Position numbers and translations under genes: made by a program. Shown piece by piece: positions 24,328-36,534 of a stretch of DNA of 64,000 bases. The stretch comes from Kuschelorhynchus macadamiae. Its lineage: Eukaryota; Arthropoda; Insecta; Coleoptera; Curculionidae. Every line of letters begins with the position of its first letter. Position 1 is the first letter of the stretch. The stretch lies in assembly GCA_030620095.1 (NCBI GenBank), contig JAUTXW010003385.1, positions 124,001-188,000 of the forward strand. Reading direction: 5' to 3'. A model generated the notes under the pieces. It saw only the letters and a list, made by a program, of their open reading frames with translations. It ran no database searches and was not told the origin of the DNA.

Positions 24328-24532
24328 TGTTAAATATTAGGTTCAAAACAAAATTAAAATATAATAATGTGCGCGCCCTCTGTTGATAGTAATTATAACT
24401 TGTAAGCTCTGTCGGTATTTTTTTACATTTGTAATTTCATGTTTACCGAACATTAAAAGTTAGTTCCTTTGTTGCAGTCGAATAAGTCGTTTGTGTTTCA
24501 TTTTTCCTCTTCGCTTCCCGCCTGTTTTAATA
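24328..24532 (+). repeat. Copia 5' LTR
   Basis: Begins TGTTAAATATTAGG and ends GTTTTAATA, directly before the primer-binding site. It is almost identical to the 3' LTR. The right edge ends TA rather than the usual CA. Confidence 0.95.
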
Positions 24533-24546
24533 GGTTATGGGCCCAG
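24533..24546 (+). promoter_or_regulatory. Copia primer-binding site for a half-tRNA-iMet
   Basis: GGTTATGGGCCCAG follows the LTR without a gap. It complements the anticodon-arm region (CUGGGCCCAUAACC) of initiator tRNA-Met, not the tRNA 3' end. Drosophila copia uses the same unusual internal priming by a tRNA fragment. Confidence 0.85.
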
Positions 24547-24632
24547 GAAACAAAAGTAAAGAGTCAAAGTAGTCGGAAATAAAGTTTTAAACGCAGTTTA
24601 TTCGGTAGCAAAGTGAACAAGTTCGCGTTAAG

Positions 24633-27600
24633 ATGTCAATTAACTATTTGAGCAGTTGTCCCAAGTTACTTGGCCGCGAGAACTATGATGAGTGGTGTTT
24701 TGCCGTAGAGAACATTTTCGTTTTAGAAGGTTTAACAAATTGCATCAGCGGGAGTGAAACCGATACTGTTTTGGTCGCGAAAGCGAAGGCAAAACTTGGT
24801 TAACGATTCACCCATCTTTGTATATGCATGTTAAAGATGCTACAACCGCGAAAAACGTTTGGTTGAAGATTAAAAATCTCTATGAGGACACCGGTTTTGT
24901 ACGAAAAATAGGGCTTCTTCGTACATTAATATTCTTACGATTGGAATCGTGCGAAAATATGGAAAACTACGTGAACCTCGTCGTTGAAACGTCGCAGAAG
25001 ACAGGTTTCAACATTGACGAAGAATGGATTGGGTCACTGCTTTTAGCTGGTCTACCGGAACGATTTGCGCCAATGTTGATGCCAGTTGAGCATTCGGGCA
25101 TAAAGATAACTACCGACTCAATCAAAACAAAGTTGCTGGATGTGTGAAGATGGCGACACTAAAGGTAAAGGCGGCAGCGGGGCATTCTACTCGAACTCGA
25201 AGCGTAACTTTCAAACCCAGCCGAGAGATGGCAGGCCTAGTCATCAGATCAAATTAGACAGAAATGAATGTCAGAATCAAAATACTAAAAAAAGTAAGCA
25301 AAAACAGAAATATTTGAGTGATATCACTTGTTACAAGTGTAGGAAAAACGGTCATTATATGTCTAAGTGCCCGGAAAAATCAAGTTCGACGCAGAGAAAC
25401 GCATTTAGTGCAGTATTTTTGAGTACTAAATACAGCAAAAATGATTTTTACCTGGATTCAGGCGCAAGCAGACATATGACTCCAAATCAAGATTGGATTT
25501 ACAATGATTCAGACCCTGATGTCAAGGAAATTTTAGTGGCAAACGAAGAAACTTTACCTGTGACATGCTGTGGAACTGTAGATATTGTTACAAATTGCAG
25601 CGGACAATCTCACAAAATACAAGTAGAAGACGTTCTGTGCGTTCCTAAGTTAACCACCTATCTTCTGTCAGTGAGTGAAATCATCGCAAAAGGCAACAAA
25701 GTATTATTTACGAGTACAGGGTGTTCAATTGTAAATAGTTTGGATGTTCAGATAGCATTTGCATGTTTGGTAGACGGTGTTTATAAACTAGATGTCATAA
25801 TGGAGAAGTGTTTTTTGGTAGCATGTCGAGAAACTTGGCATAGGAGACTAGCGCACATAAACAGTCAGGATCTAAACAAGATGAAACATTGTGTTAATGG
25901 GCTAACACTTAAAGGACAGGTCAACCTTGACAAATCCAATTGCACTGTTTGTTGTGAAGGAAAACAGACAAGATTACCTTTCCCAAATACAGGTAAACGA
26001 TGCTCAGATATTGTACATACTATCCATGGGGATGTGTGTGGACCCATGGAACAAGTTTCCATTGGAGGATCAAGGTATTTTTTACTTTTAGTTGACGATT
26101 ACACTCGCATGTCTTGTCTATTTTTTGAAGTCAAAAAGTGAGTCGTTTAATAAATTTAAAGAATTTAAGTCCATGATAGAAAAACAGAAAAGTAGGAAAA
26201 TAAAAATATTCCGAACAGACCAGGGTGGAGAATTTTGTTCAAATGAGTTTCAGGCATTTTTGAAAAGTGAAGGAATATTACACCAGATGACCAACGCTTA
26301 TACCCCGGAACAAAATGGACTAGCTGAACGACACATCAGGACTCTCGTAGAAAAGGCAAGATGTCTCCTATTTGATGCCGGCTTAGAAAAGCGATTCTGG
26401 GCAGAAGCGGTGAGTACAACCAATTATTTAAGAAACCGTTGTATAGTGAGTGGTCTTCATGACAAGACGCCTTATGAAATTTGGAACGGTGAGAAACCAG
26501 ACTTGTCTGGACTTAAAATTTTTGGTAGTCCATGCATGGTGCACGTGCCTAAAGAAAAGCGTCTGAAGCTTGACAGAAAGTCCAAGAAACACATTTTGGT
26601 TGGTTATTCTGAGAATATCAAGGGATATAGAGTTTATAATCCTGATATTAATGACATAACAACTAGTAGAGATGTTATTGTTTATGAAGACTACAAAAGC
26701 AAGACGTTTGAGCAAAATCCTGAGGTAACAAACTCAGAAGCTCTTGAGATACCAGAAGCAGTGGGGGGATTAGATTCTTCTGAAAATCTGGAGAATGAAA
26801 GCATAGAAAACTCAATTATCGATTCAAATGACTCAGATTTCATTCCAGAGCCAGATGAATCAGAATCAGATGAACCCTTTGATGACACTGCAGTTCAGGC
26901 TGCAGAAGCAAGAAGATCTGGAAGAGAGAGAAAGGAAAAGAAGTTTCAAGACTATGTTACTTACCTGACCAGTACAGAAAATAACAATTTGGATTTTCCC
27001 ATCACTTTTACAGAAGCTATGCCAAGAGACGACAAAGAAAAATGGCACAAGGCTATGCAGGAAGAGATAAACAACTTGGAGGAGAATGACTCCTGGGATG
27101 TTGTTGATCATCCTGAAGGCGGCACTGTGGTTGAGTGTAAGTGGGTTTATAAAATCAAAAGTGATTGTGAAAATAATAAAAGTTATCGTGCTTGGTTAGT
27201 GGCAAAGGGCTTCACCCAGAAAGAAGGGATTGATTATTATGAAACCTTTTCACCAGTTGTAAAATATTCGACATTAAGGTTAATAATGGCTTTGTCAGTA
27301 GACATGTGTTCAGATATTTGTCATTTAGACGTAACCACAGCCTTTTTACACGGACACTTAGAGGAAGTTGTTTACATGAAACAACCCGAGGGTTTTATTA
27401 AACCAGGATGCAAAAATAAAGTTTTAAGATTAAAACGTGCTATTTACGGGTTGAAACAATCCTCGCGAGTGTGGTATAAAAAGGTTGAGGATGTATTGTT
27501 AAATTTAGGTTATAGTATGTCTAAATTTGAGCCATGTGTATTTATAAAAAGTGTCAAAAATTTACTTACTATAGTTGCACTGTACGTTGATTTTGTGATT

Positions 27601-28519
27601 TTTTCAAATGATAAGAATACAAATAGTGTGAAAGAAAATTTATCTAAGAATTTTAAATTGAAAGATTTAGGTCAAGCTAAACAGATTTTGGGAGTAAATA
27701 TAAATATTGATGTTAAGAATAGTGCTATAAGTCTTGACCAGGCTCATTATATTAACTCATTATTAGCTAAGTATAACATGCTTGATTGTAAGATCATTGA
27801 TACGCCTATGGAGAAAGGTTAAGTTTAAATAAGGGGATAAAAATTGTGAATCTTCTTTGCCATATGGACAGCTCATAGGTGGATTGATGTACCTTGCAGT
27901 AATGACTAGACCCGACGTATCCTATTCAGTGAGTTATCTCAGTCAATTCAACAGCTGTTTTGATGTTAGTCATTGGAAATCCGCTAAAAGAATTCTAAGG
28001 TATTTGAGTAAAACTAAAAGTATTTGTCTTACTTATAAAAAAGGCTCAGGTTTGTTATCGGGTTTTGTTGATGCTGACTGGGGTAGTAACACAGTTGATA
28101 GGAGGTCATATACTGGGTACTGTTTTCAGTATTCAGGTTGTGTTGTCTCTTGGGAGAGTAATAAACAGAAGACTGTTGCCCTGTCGACAACGGAAGCTGA
28201 ATACATGGCGTTGTCCGAAGCTTCAAAAGAAGCAGTTCATTTACGAAGTTTGTTAGGTGAAATAAAAGGCTCATACGATTGTATTTCAATCTATTGTGAC
28301 AATCAAAGTGCTATAAAGTTGAGTGCTAATCCCATGTACCATAAACGTACCAAGCATATAGATGTCAGACACCATTACATACGAGAAGTTGTTGCTGACA
28401 AACTTGTTAGCATTAAATATGTACAAACAAATGAAATGGTAGCTGACGTTTTAACTAAAGCTTTACCTGCGAGTAAGCATTATAAGTTTTTACATTGTCT
28501 TGGTATTTTTTTTAAATAG
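24633..28519 (+). pseudogene. Copia gag-pol polyprotein, four frameshifts
   Basis: ATG at 24633 (MSINYLSSCPKLLGRENYDE). Gag breaks near 24795 and again at about 25140. The zinc knuckle CYKCRKNGHYMSKC lies at about 25330-25371. Protease has FYLDSGASRHMT (about 25446). Integrase has an HHCC finger (WHRRLAHI ... CTVCCEGK), then Asp in IHGDVCGPM, Asp in RTDQGGEF and Glu in GLAERHIRT. A frameshift at about 26140 lies within the integrase. The RT runs to 27822, but its active site reads LYVDFVIF: the second Asp of YVDD has become Phe. A last shift near 27820 precedes RNase H (DADWGSN, TTEAEYMAL, YCDNQSAI, HIDVRHH), ending at 28519. It cannot make an active RT. Confidence 0.95.
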
Positions 28520-28542
28520 ATATTTCATTTTGTTAGTTTTAC

Positions 28543-28552
28543 CTAGTGGGGG
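28543..28552 (+). promoter_or_regulatory. Copia polypurine tract
   Basis: CTAGTGGGGG lies immediately before the 3' LTR. This is where plus-strand DNA priming occurs in LTR elements. It is short and T-interrupted. Confidence 0.6.
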
Positions 28553-28756
28553 TGTTAAATATTAGGTTCAAAACAAAATTAAAATATAATAACGTGCGCG
28601 CCCTCTGTTGATAGTAATTATAACTTTGTAAGCTCTGTCGGTTTTTTTTACATTTGTAATTTCATGTTTACCGGACATTAAAAGTTAGTTCCTTTGTTGC
28701 AGTCGAATAAGTCGTTTGTGTTTAATTTTTCCTCTTCGCTTCCGCCTGTTTTAATA
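28553..28756 (+). repeat. Copia 3' LTR
   Basis: Matches the 5' LTR from TGTTAAAT to TTTTAATA and is followed by the TTATC duplication. It supplies the 3'-end processing region of the retrotransposon. Confidence 0.95.
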
Positions 28757-28761
28757 TTATC

Positions 28762-29740
28762 TTCTAAATAGCCAAAAAAACAAGATTACTAATTACTGGA
28801 AAATTAATAGAAATAATGATCTTCTGTAAGATCTTAAGGCCAAAGAATATTAATTATAAAATACATTAGCATTATTCCCAAATAACTAAAATTACATTCC
28901 GCGAGAGACGGGGACGAAAAGTCAAGCGTACCTACTGGCCGACTCCGCCAAAGAATTAGGACACAATGACTTCTAGAAATCTGACCGCCTACTTCATGCA
29001 GGTACATTTTTATAGCTGAAGTTCGACCGGCCATAATTTGCCACGGAACGAAATTAGGCTAAAAAGGCTCGCCTTTTGAGGGTTAAGTTCCCTCGATCGA
29101 TAAAATAGCGTAGCGGTAACGGTTTTATCGGCCTGATATGGAAAATACGCTGCCTTTTAGATTAAGAATATTATGGGGGGTCTATTAAGAAAAGTCGCTT
29201 AGTATGACTACAACTAGCGAATTTTGCGGGCATATACGTTTGGGTTCGGAACGATAGGGCAGGTTTTCCCGCTCCAAATGGTCCTTTAATCCTGCTTCAA
29301 ATGAAATCGAGTGTTTGAGGGTGACGCGTTTAAAATTCCTGATCACGTGGCGTAAAATTTGCGACAACTCGTGTGGTGAGTGGAATGTAAATTACTTTTT
29401 TGCCGTTCTTGTAGAATTTACCTAGTTAGCGTTAAAAGTAAAGTCTTAGCTGCTGATAAGTTCTAACAAATTTACCAGTAATTTTAATAACGGACGACAT
29501 GCGATATTTAGGAATTAGGATTTTAAGCGTAGGTGTGGATAAAATATTTAAAATATGCATAAAGTTTGATCTCATTTTCTTCGAATTACATATCGAAAAT
29601 GTATCTGAAAATGATCAAAATGAAAAGGGTTTAGCTGCCGTGATAGAGCAGAGATATTTTAAAGTGCATAATGCCTTTATTAAATTGTTTCGTGTCTTGA
29701 ATTTGATTTATTGATTAATTGATCATTGTTTACAGTTGGA
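28762..29740. other. Low-repeat region, no gene recognised
   Basis: 28880-29380 is richer in GC than its surroundings and shows none of the transposon words seen elsewhere. A possible hairpin, CGATAAAA ... TTTTATCG, lies near 29096-29128. It could be original intron sequence of the host gene. No splice-flanked ORF was found. Confidence 0.4.
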
Positions 29741-29901
29741 AACTAATAAACAATTAATATAATAACAAATAAACGTATAAACAATATTATAAATTACAAA
29801 TAAATTAAAATATTAAAAGGAACTAATTAATAATTAATATAAAACATATTAACGTGTAAAAATTATTATAAATTAAAAACTGTAAGCCTTAAAACAATAT
29901 C

Positions 29902-30297
29902 TCAAACGTGAAGAGAATAATTCTGCAAAGAATGTTTCTTTAAGCGTTTTTTAAAAGTATCAATTTTGTTAATATTTTTTAATCGTTTTGGCAGATTATT
30001 GTAATAATTAACCCCACTGTGTATTATATATTGTTTGCCAAAATTACTTTTACGTTTTATGGTGGAAAAATAATCAGTTTGTCTTATATTATAGTTATGA
30101 GAGTTATTATTTCTAATAAAATTTAATTTCGTGTTTTTTGTATTTTTGGCAGATGAATGCAACAATATATTTTTATACATCATAGAAATGTTTAAAAGAG
30201 TTTTAAGCTTATATAGGTTAATGGTGGGCTCTAGATATGGTAAATGGTAAATACATTTTATTGACTTATTTTGTAATTTTTCTGTTTTATTGTTTTT
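29902..30297 (-). pseudogene. LINE reverse-transcriptase C-terminus
   Basis: Minus strand from about 30297 reads KLQNKSIKCIYHLPYL, then INLYKLKTLLNISMMYKNIL. The open part at 30183-29902 carries NIRQTDYFSTIKRKSNFGKQ, then HSGVNYYNNLPKRLKNI and TFKKRLKKHSLQ. This is the C-terminal tail pattern of CR1/Jockey-type LINE proteins. Nothing upstream of it survives. AT-rich sequence to about 29710 may be its 3' UTR. Confidence 0.7.
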
Positions 30298-33200
30298 TTA
30301 CATGCAACGCCCCGCACTTGTTTTAAATACTGTAATTTTGAATAATTGAAAGGAAAATACATATTGGAAGACTACGCATTTAATATGAAAAGAAAGGACT
30401 CCGATGAATACAAGGAAACCGTGGTAAAAGCAATGACGTCAAAAAGAAATAGACCCCGCATTTCATTCATAAAAATGAAATAAATAAAATCAAACATCAA
30501 TTTGTTGTTGTGTATGAGTGGAAAAAAGACGGACTGATCGCATAAAGAATAGTTTGCGGTGAAAATTGCAACGCTGTCAGATATCTTCCCGAGGCTTACC
30601 AGTGGCGTAGCTATTTTTGAGTTAATGTATTATTTGCTATATTTTTTTGAGCCCAGATATTAGTATGGTGGATACGACAGTTTTTTTGTTCTAAGATGAA
30701 AAGGAATGATTTCACATTGCAAAAGTGAGAGTTTTTTAATAATTTGAAAACAATTAATTTAGATATTATGTCATGGAAAAGTCTGCACTAAATGGGAAAC
30801 TTTTTTATTATCAATTTCTCGAAAAACTTTCTTCGTGATAAAACTTGTGTGTTTGTCGAAAAAAATAGTTTTCACAATATTCAACTTTAAATCAGATATA
30901 CAGGGCATTTAAAAAATACAAAAAAGTATATTTCAAAAATTAAAATTTTTGTGACTGCCGCGGCCTTAAAAAATTGTAAATAAAGGTTTAGTATTAGTTA
31001 CGTCATATTAGTAATAACTAAGGAAAGATTTAAATAGAAAAATGTTTTTTTGCTGTTTGACATTAAATATCTCCATAACTATAATATAAAAAATTTTACT
31101 CAGTTTATATTTAGGAAGTTTTATGGTCCTTAAAACTATCGTCAGAAAAAATTTATTTTTTTGAAATTGTTAGTGAAATCCACTTTTTTTGAACATCCTG
31201 ATCTAAAGTTTATTACTATCAAAAATATTTTTTTGAACCACCAACTTTTATCAAGAAATCAATAATAAAAAAAGTAAATAAATGCATTAAAATGCAAGAT
31301 GTTTAAAAATAAAATCATCGAAACTTTTTGGTGATTCTGAAGCACCTTGTATAATATTTTACACTATATTTAAAACTTATTTTTTTTTTATAAAAGTTTA
31401 TATAACAAGGTTGAAAGTGCTGCACTTTATAAATTTTGACCCGGACACGTGGTTTATAAAAATAAAACAAAGTTTAAAAGTTTGGTATAATTTATTTATA
31501 AACGGTAAAACAAAAGTCGCCAACGTCCTATTTGCTCAAGATATACCTATAATTTTTTACATTTTCATAATTGCTCTACCTGCAATGTTTTAATAGATAT
31601 TGGCAAATAATTAGTTTTTTGCAACTTTTTTTCATATTTTGTTGCACTTGCAGGGGGACAAGTGAAAAAAAAAGCATTCTTCTTAATAATTTTTTTGTCA
31701 TTGAATTGGTTTTGACAGGGTTGGATCCCCCTAGAACTGAAATCCTGGCTACGTGCCTGCAAAAGACATATTTATGTAATGGTTCATGTGGCAATATTTA
31801 TTATTAGCAATAAGCTTCGTCATTAAAGAACAAGCATTTCCATGACAAAATACAACCAATAAAAGGGTGAGTTCTTAATACTATTGTTACTAAAGATGAA
31901 GATAAAACTAAATTTTGTTAAATGGACCCACTTTGTGTTTTGATGTCTATACCAAGAGTATAATGCTTATTTAATACCTTTCTTTATCAGCTTATAACCG
32001 ACTTCATAGGAAATATATAATAAAACATAATTTATCACTTTTTAATGCAACCTATTTTTTGAAATCGGGTTTGTTTTTCAAAACATTTTGATTTCACCCT
32101 TTTTCCAACACATTTTAGTTCTATTTACGCGAAGTTAGGTAAAAATTTGGGTCCACTACTTTTAAAAGTTTGCCAGGCTCGCGGCAAGTAATATTATATA
32201 AAAATGCACCACCTTTACGTGTATTGGATCTATTCATATTTACAGAAAATCAGCAATAAACATGGCCCAATATTAATATGAATACAAAATTGAACTTCGT
32301 TTTCCTAAAAACCACAAAAACCATATTATGAAAAACAATATCTTTACAGTATTTATCCCTCAATTTACCCCCTTTTTTCCCCACCATCCACCTTCCCTGC
32401 TATACATTTCACTTGTTGACAATATAAATATTTCGTGCCAAGATGTTTAATATTTTTAACATTTATTATAATATATTATATTATTATTTATATTACCGAA
32501 ATCACCTGATAAAAACAGATTCTCCCTAGTTGGGATAATGTATCTTAGGATGGTATTTATTTACTTTTTTGATTACTTATTTTTAAAAACCAAATTTTTA
32601 GGCAATAAATTAAAGCATTTCAAATTTATTAAAGAAAATCTATAGTAAATGAAAAATTGAAAAGTAACGCTATTGCGCTGTTTTCATTTTTTTGTATATG
32701 CTTGCTATATGAAAACTCCGACACTACCCTAAATATTTCTTGAAAATTTCATCCAAAATGCAAACCATCCTGGAGTAATTAATGACAACATAAAATAGTG
32801 AGTCTTACAGCTTACTCAATTGAAATTTAGTAACTATGCTTTACCAAATATATTTATGTTGTTTATTAACCCCTCCAAAAAGGTGGTTTGATAAATTTTA
32901 GAGGAATATTTGAGACTTTTCACAAATATATAAATTAGCAAAACGATGTACTCCGTTTATCATCACTGTCTTCGACTTTATAGATAAGTTGAAGTTATAA
33001 AAAATTAATTTAAGCCCAACGGAAATGTGCAATACAAAAACAATACTTCATTTGCAAATATAAGAACGCTATTAGACGGTGATTTTACCCTTCAACTACA
33101 ACACTGTTATGACATAACCTTATCTACCTTCGAAAACAAACTTCTGGGTTTAAATCGTTCCTTTTTCTGCAAATAAAGCAAGTTCGCACCATTTTCTTAA

Positions 33201-33689
33201 AGTTTTTTAAACAGATTCTTGAAAATAGTCACACAAAACACTTGGATTTCTGAAAAACACTTATTTCACCAACTAGAACAATTACAACGCCGCGCATCAA
33301 ATAGGTCGAAATCATGAATGACTACGACCGTCTTCGGCGTCTTCCGAATGATCCCGAAAGAAATCTGTATACTCCAAAAAGGTAGAATTTCGACGTTGCC
33401 GATTATTCTGAGCTTTATTTCTTGAAATAAGGAATAATAATTACAGATTCTGTTTGAGTTATTTATAATAAGCTATTTAATTATCAGTTTTAAAATATTC
33501 TATATGGAAATTTATACTGGGAATTTCTGGAATTCCTTGTTTATTGAGGTAATAGTATAAAGGATGATATCCGTTATAATCTGGCTACAGTAACGGTTTG
33601 GCAGGGTTAATGTTGGATTCCTCTAAAATGTTAACAACTGGGTCTATGTTATTTCCATGTCGTTGGGTAAAAGTCATGTGGAACTCGAC
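30298..33689. other. Long region without genes; isolated transposon ends
   Basis: A hAT-like end CAGTGGCGTAGCTATT starts at 30600. An inward-facing end CAGGCACGTAGCCAGG (inverse) finishes at 31759. The TIRs match only partly and there is no 8-bp duplication, so I do not call one element. ACAGGGCAT-type scraps occur near 30900. The rest is AT-rich and unassigned. Confidence 0.4.
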
Positions 33690-34445
33690 AGCAGAACAAA
33701 TCTAAGAAATATTTTTTCAGCAGCGGCTAGAGCTGCCCATGACACTAAACGTCGCTAGATTTAGAAAAAAACCCATCCAACGGGAAATCCAGCTCTGCTG
33801 CTTTAAGTAAAGATGAGTATAATAAGTTCCTAGGACATTTTATTGAAAACACACCTGATGGTTTACAACGAAAATTTTTTCGTGTCGCATCATTCGAATT
33901 AGCTTGGAGAGGCGGGGAGGGGGCAACGACCCAAATTGAATATTTTGTAAAGGAAACTGACAATCAAAGCAACTTCACGAGCAGGATTGAGTATAATCCA
34001 ATTTTTTCTAAAACTTCACAAGGAGGGTCAAAAAACTATCAGAGTGTAAAATGTAACAGATCTTCAACCATGTCCTGTGAAAATGTTTGAAAAACTTATG
34101 GGGAAATGGGGCAGTTTTGTAACATGCAATAGATTATTTTTAACGCTAAATTGGGAGCATCCGCAAGCCAAAGGGTGGTATAAAAACTGTTGGCAAAAAC
34201 ACCATTTCTTCTTGGTTCAAAGAGGCGGCTTCATTAATTGGCGTTGATACAAAAAGGAATAAAATAAGGAATCATTCTGGTAGGGCGACAGCTGTATCGA
34301 ATTTAGCAAAAGGGGGAGTCAGTGAACAACAACTAATAAAAATTACAGGACATAATAACTTGTAATTCAATAAAACCATATCTTCAAATGGATATCGACC
34401 ATCACAAAAACGACTATGGCAACTGCTGAGCCAACTATTGTTTGT
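33690..34445 (+). pseudogene. Crypton-type tyrosine recombinase remnant
   Basis: Forward-frame pieces read LSKDEYNKFLGHF, then GLQRKFFRVASFELAWRGGE (catalytic Arg box), then YNPIFSKTSQGGSKNY. After a stop and frame change come WYKNC, NTISSWFKEAASLIGVDTKR, then RNHSGRATAVSNLAKGGVSE and LIKITGHNN. A final shift precedes SIKPYLQMDIDHH. The R...HxxR...H...Y set of tyrosine recombinases is visible in order. This C-terminal pattern matches Crypton / KIAA1958-like recombinases. The host function is DNA strand exchange during transposition. At least three breaks make it inactive. Confidence 0.75.
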
Positions 34446-35277
34446 AATAACTGTACGTTTAACATACAAAATAATTATAGATAAAAATTAAAATATGGTT
34501 GCTTAAAGTTTCTTAATTAATTATTGTTTTATTTAAAAATATGGTAGCTTTATTACTTAATTGGATTTATTGTTTATAGCTATTACTCAATTTTTTTCTA
34601 TTGTGACTTAGGTAATACAAATAAATTGCACAAACATTAATTTAGTTGGATACCTAGTAATTAATTAATGACCCATTTTCTTAGCAAAACTGAAACAACA
34701 TAACATTTTTGTTGAATTCATACTACCAAAATTAATTGAAATATATCTTTTATTATTTTAGGTGAATTGGAGTGATTGACATTGCTTAACCTCAATTATT
34801 TGTATCTAACTATAAAGATGCGTATGCGCAGAAATATAACTACTTTTTCAAACTTAAGTAAATTTAAATATTATCTACACATTGTTTCAAAATGATATAC
34901 TGTCCTACATAAATTTTGTTTAAGAAAATTCCAGCGAAGTATAATTTTTGTTTTTTATAAGAAACATTTTTTTTAGGTTTAAAATTAAACTTTTCCTAAT
35001 CTTTAAAAGATATTAAAATTTTTTGTTTATTTAAGCTTAATTTACTAAAATTTAAGGAAGTACATTTTATTAAGTAAAAAAAGTTACATTACCACACATT
35101 TTCAATGCATTCGCCAAAATCGTTATGGGTCGCAGCCGGAACTCTCCGGAGCCCCAACAGGTGGCGCCAAGTGTTATACTTGGCTCGTAAAACTTGCACT
35201 TATATAGACGTTTTCGTTTTTGATTGTGTCAAATCAATGATTTCTTAATTGTGTGGTCTTTTTGGATACAAGCCTGC
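34446..35277. other. No gene recognised
   Basis: AT-rich sequence. 35125-35190 has a short GC-richer stretch without coding potential. Confidence 0.45.
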
Positions 35278-35325
35278 CTGATGAGGGTAAAGGCCCAGAA
35301 ATCGATCACAGGAGGAATATCCTGT
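35278..35325 (+). ncRNA. Hammerhead-like motif beside a (TA)n tract
   Basis: CTGATGA (35278-35284), then helix GGG...CCC (35285-35296), one extra A, then GAAA TCGAT C. A minimal helix III can form from A-U closing UCGA. For helix I, CCTG upstream pairs with CAGG downstream, with one C-A mismatch next to the core. The layout resembles the PLE 1 motif at 23923. No Penelope coding sequence lies nearby, so it may be a truncated 3' end. Confidence 0.35.
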
Positions 35326-35384
35326 GTGACACAATCGAAAGCAATGCTTTCTCGTAGGTTACGTGCCAAAAATATATATTTTGC

Positions 35385-35388
<4 letters not shown>

Positions 35389-35445
<57 letters not shown>
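35389..35445. repeat. (TA)n microsatellite
   Basis: About 57 bp of TA dinucleotides, followed directly by ACAGGGTCCCG, the start word of the mariner-group elements here. Confidence 0.97.
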
Positions 35446-35449
<4 letters not shown>

Positions 35450-36433
35450 GGTCCCGTTTTCTATTGTACCTAAACCATTTATTTTAGAAAAATTTTTTAA
35501 ACTGTTGATTAAAGAGCACATTTTAAAAATATCTTTGATGTGTGGCGCACAAAAGTTGCAATTTTTTTAAATGGAACCCCCTTTGCCTAGTGTATGCATT
35601 CCTAGAATATTATCAATTTTTTTAAAATAGTTTCGAAGAAAAAAAATAAATTTGAAAAAAACATTTTTTTATGACTCACAAAATATTTATAAAAAACAGA
35701 TTAAAGATCTTAAAAAGTAAGGTAAGCCTTACAGCTTACTGTAAAAGATTTATAATTATGGTATTATCAGTATTATAAGTTTAGTTTAGACAGGATATGT
35801 AAATTTCATATCAACTTTTGCAAACTCAAAATTTATTTTTTCCATTTTTTCTAATAGAACATCCCATATTCTTTTTCGAGTGCGTCACTACACTTACCTC
35901 AAAATTCCTAAAGGTTTTTGAAATATTTTTAAAAAACTAATTTTATACCTTGTTTTTCAGTGTGATAATTGAGTAACTATACTGTTTTGAAAATGATTTT
36001 TGCTTTTTTTTTTGAGGTTTCGATTTATAACGGATTTTCACTAAATGAAAAATCAACCAAGTTGAAATGGTACCGACGCACGTGTTGAAAATAAAAACAA
36101 ATGAAATATACTAAAAAGTAGGCTGTGTATGGGCAACTTAAAATACATTTTTGTTAAAAATGAGTTCAAAAGACATGAGTACGATTTAACATTTCAAATT
36201 TTGCAGTTATGTAGACAAATAATCAATAAATGGCGGTATTGTAGAATAAAGTAATATTTCTCCTATAAGCACTAGAGCTTTTTTATTTTTCAACATACCA
36301 TATTCAGTCCCTTCTTGCTAATTATAAATATACTAGGTTTGATGCCGTTATCTTTAAAGACGCCCGAGAAATTTGAAAAAACCCTGCTATAAAAACAATT
36401 TATTTTCATTGGCTTCACTATGTAGTAGAACAT
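35446..36433. other. Possible mariner-group left end, no gene
   Basis: ACAGGGTCCCGTTTTC follows the (TA)n tract as in the DD41D elements at 19273 and 39851, but no partner end or transposase is recognisable. Confidence 0.35.
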
Positions 36434-36478
36434 TCTCTCTCTCTCTCTCTCTCTTTTTTCCCTCCCCCCCTCTCTCTC
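36434..36478. repeat. (CT)n / polypyrimidine tract
   Basis: A run of TC dinucleotides followed by T- and C-rich sequence over about 45 bp. Confidence 0.95.
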
Positions 36479-36534
36479 ACGGTTTTACATCTAAAACACA
36501 CAAAGTTGATGTTGAATTCTGAAAAACTGAACAC

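Larger units (their letters stand above)
24328..28756 (+). mobile_element. Copia-type LTR retrotransposon, full length but decayed
   Basis: Two LTRs of 204-205 bp bound the element. The 5-bp duplication TTATC is perfect at 24323-24327 and 28757-28761. Domain order is gag, protease, integrase, RT, RNase H, which defines the Copia group. The LTRs differ at about six positions (three substitutions, three indels) over 205 bp, so the insertion is fairly young although the gene is shifted four times. Confidence 0.97.

Noticed and set aside
30600..31759. Candidate hAT element between CAGTGGCGTAGC and CAGGCACGTAGCC ends
   Set aside because: The ends match only partly, the flanks AGGCTTAC and CAAAAGAC are unrelated, and there is no transposase remnant inside.
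35446..36433. Full mariner-group element starting at ACAGGGTCCCG
   Set aside because: No inverted partner end and no transposase similarity could be found.
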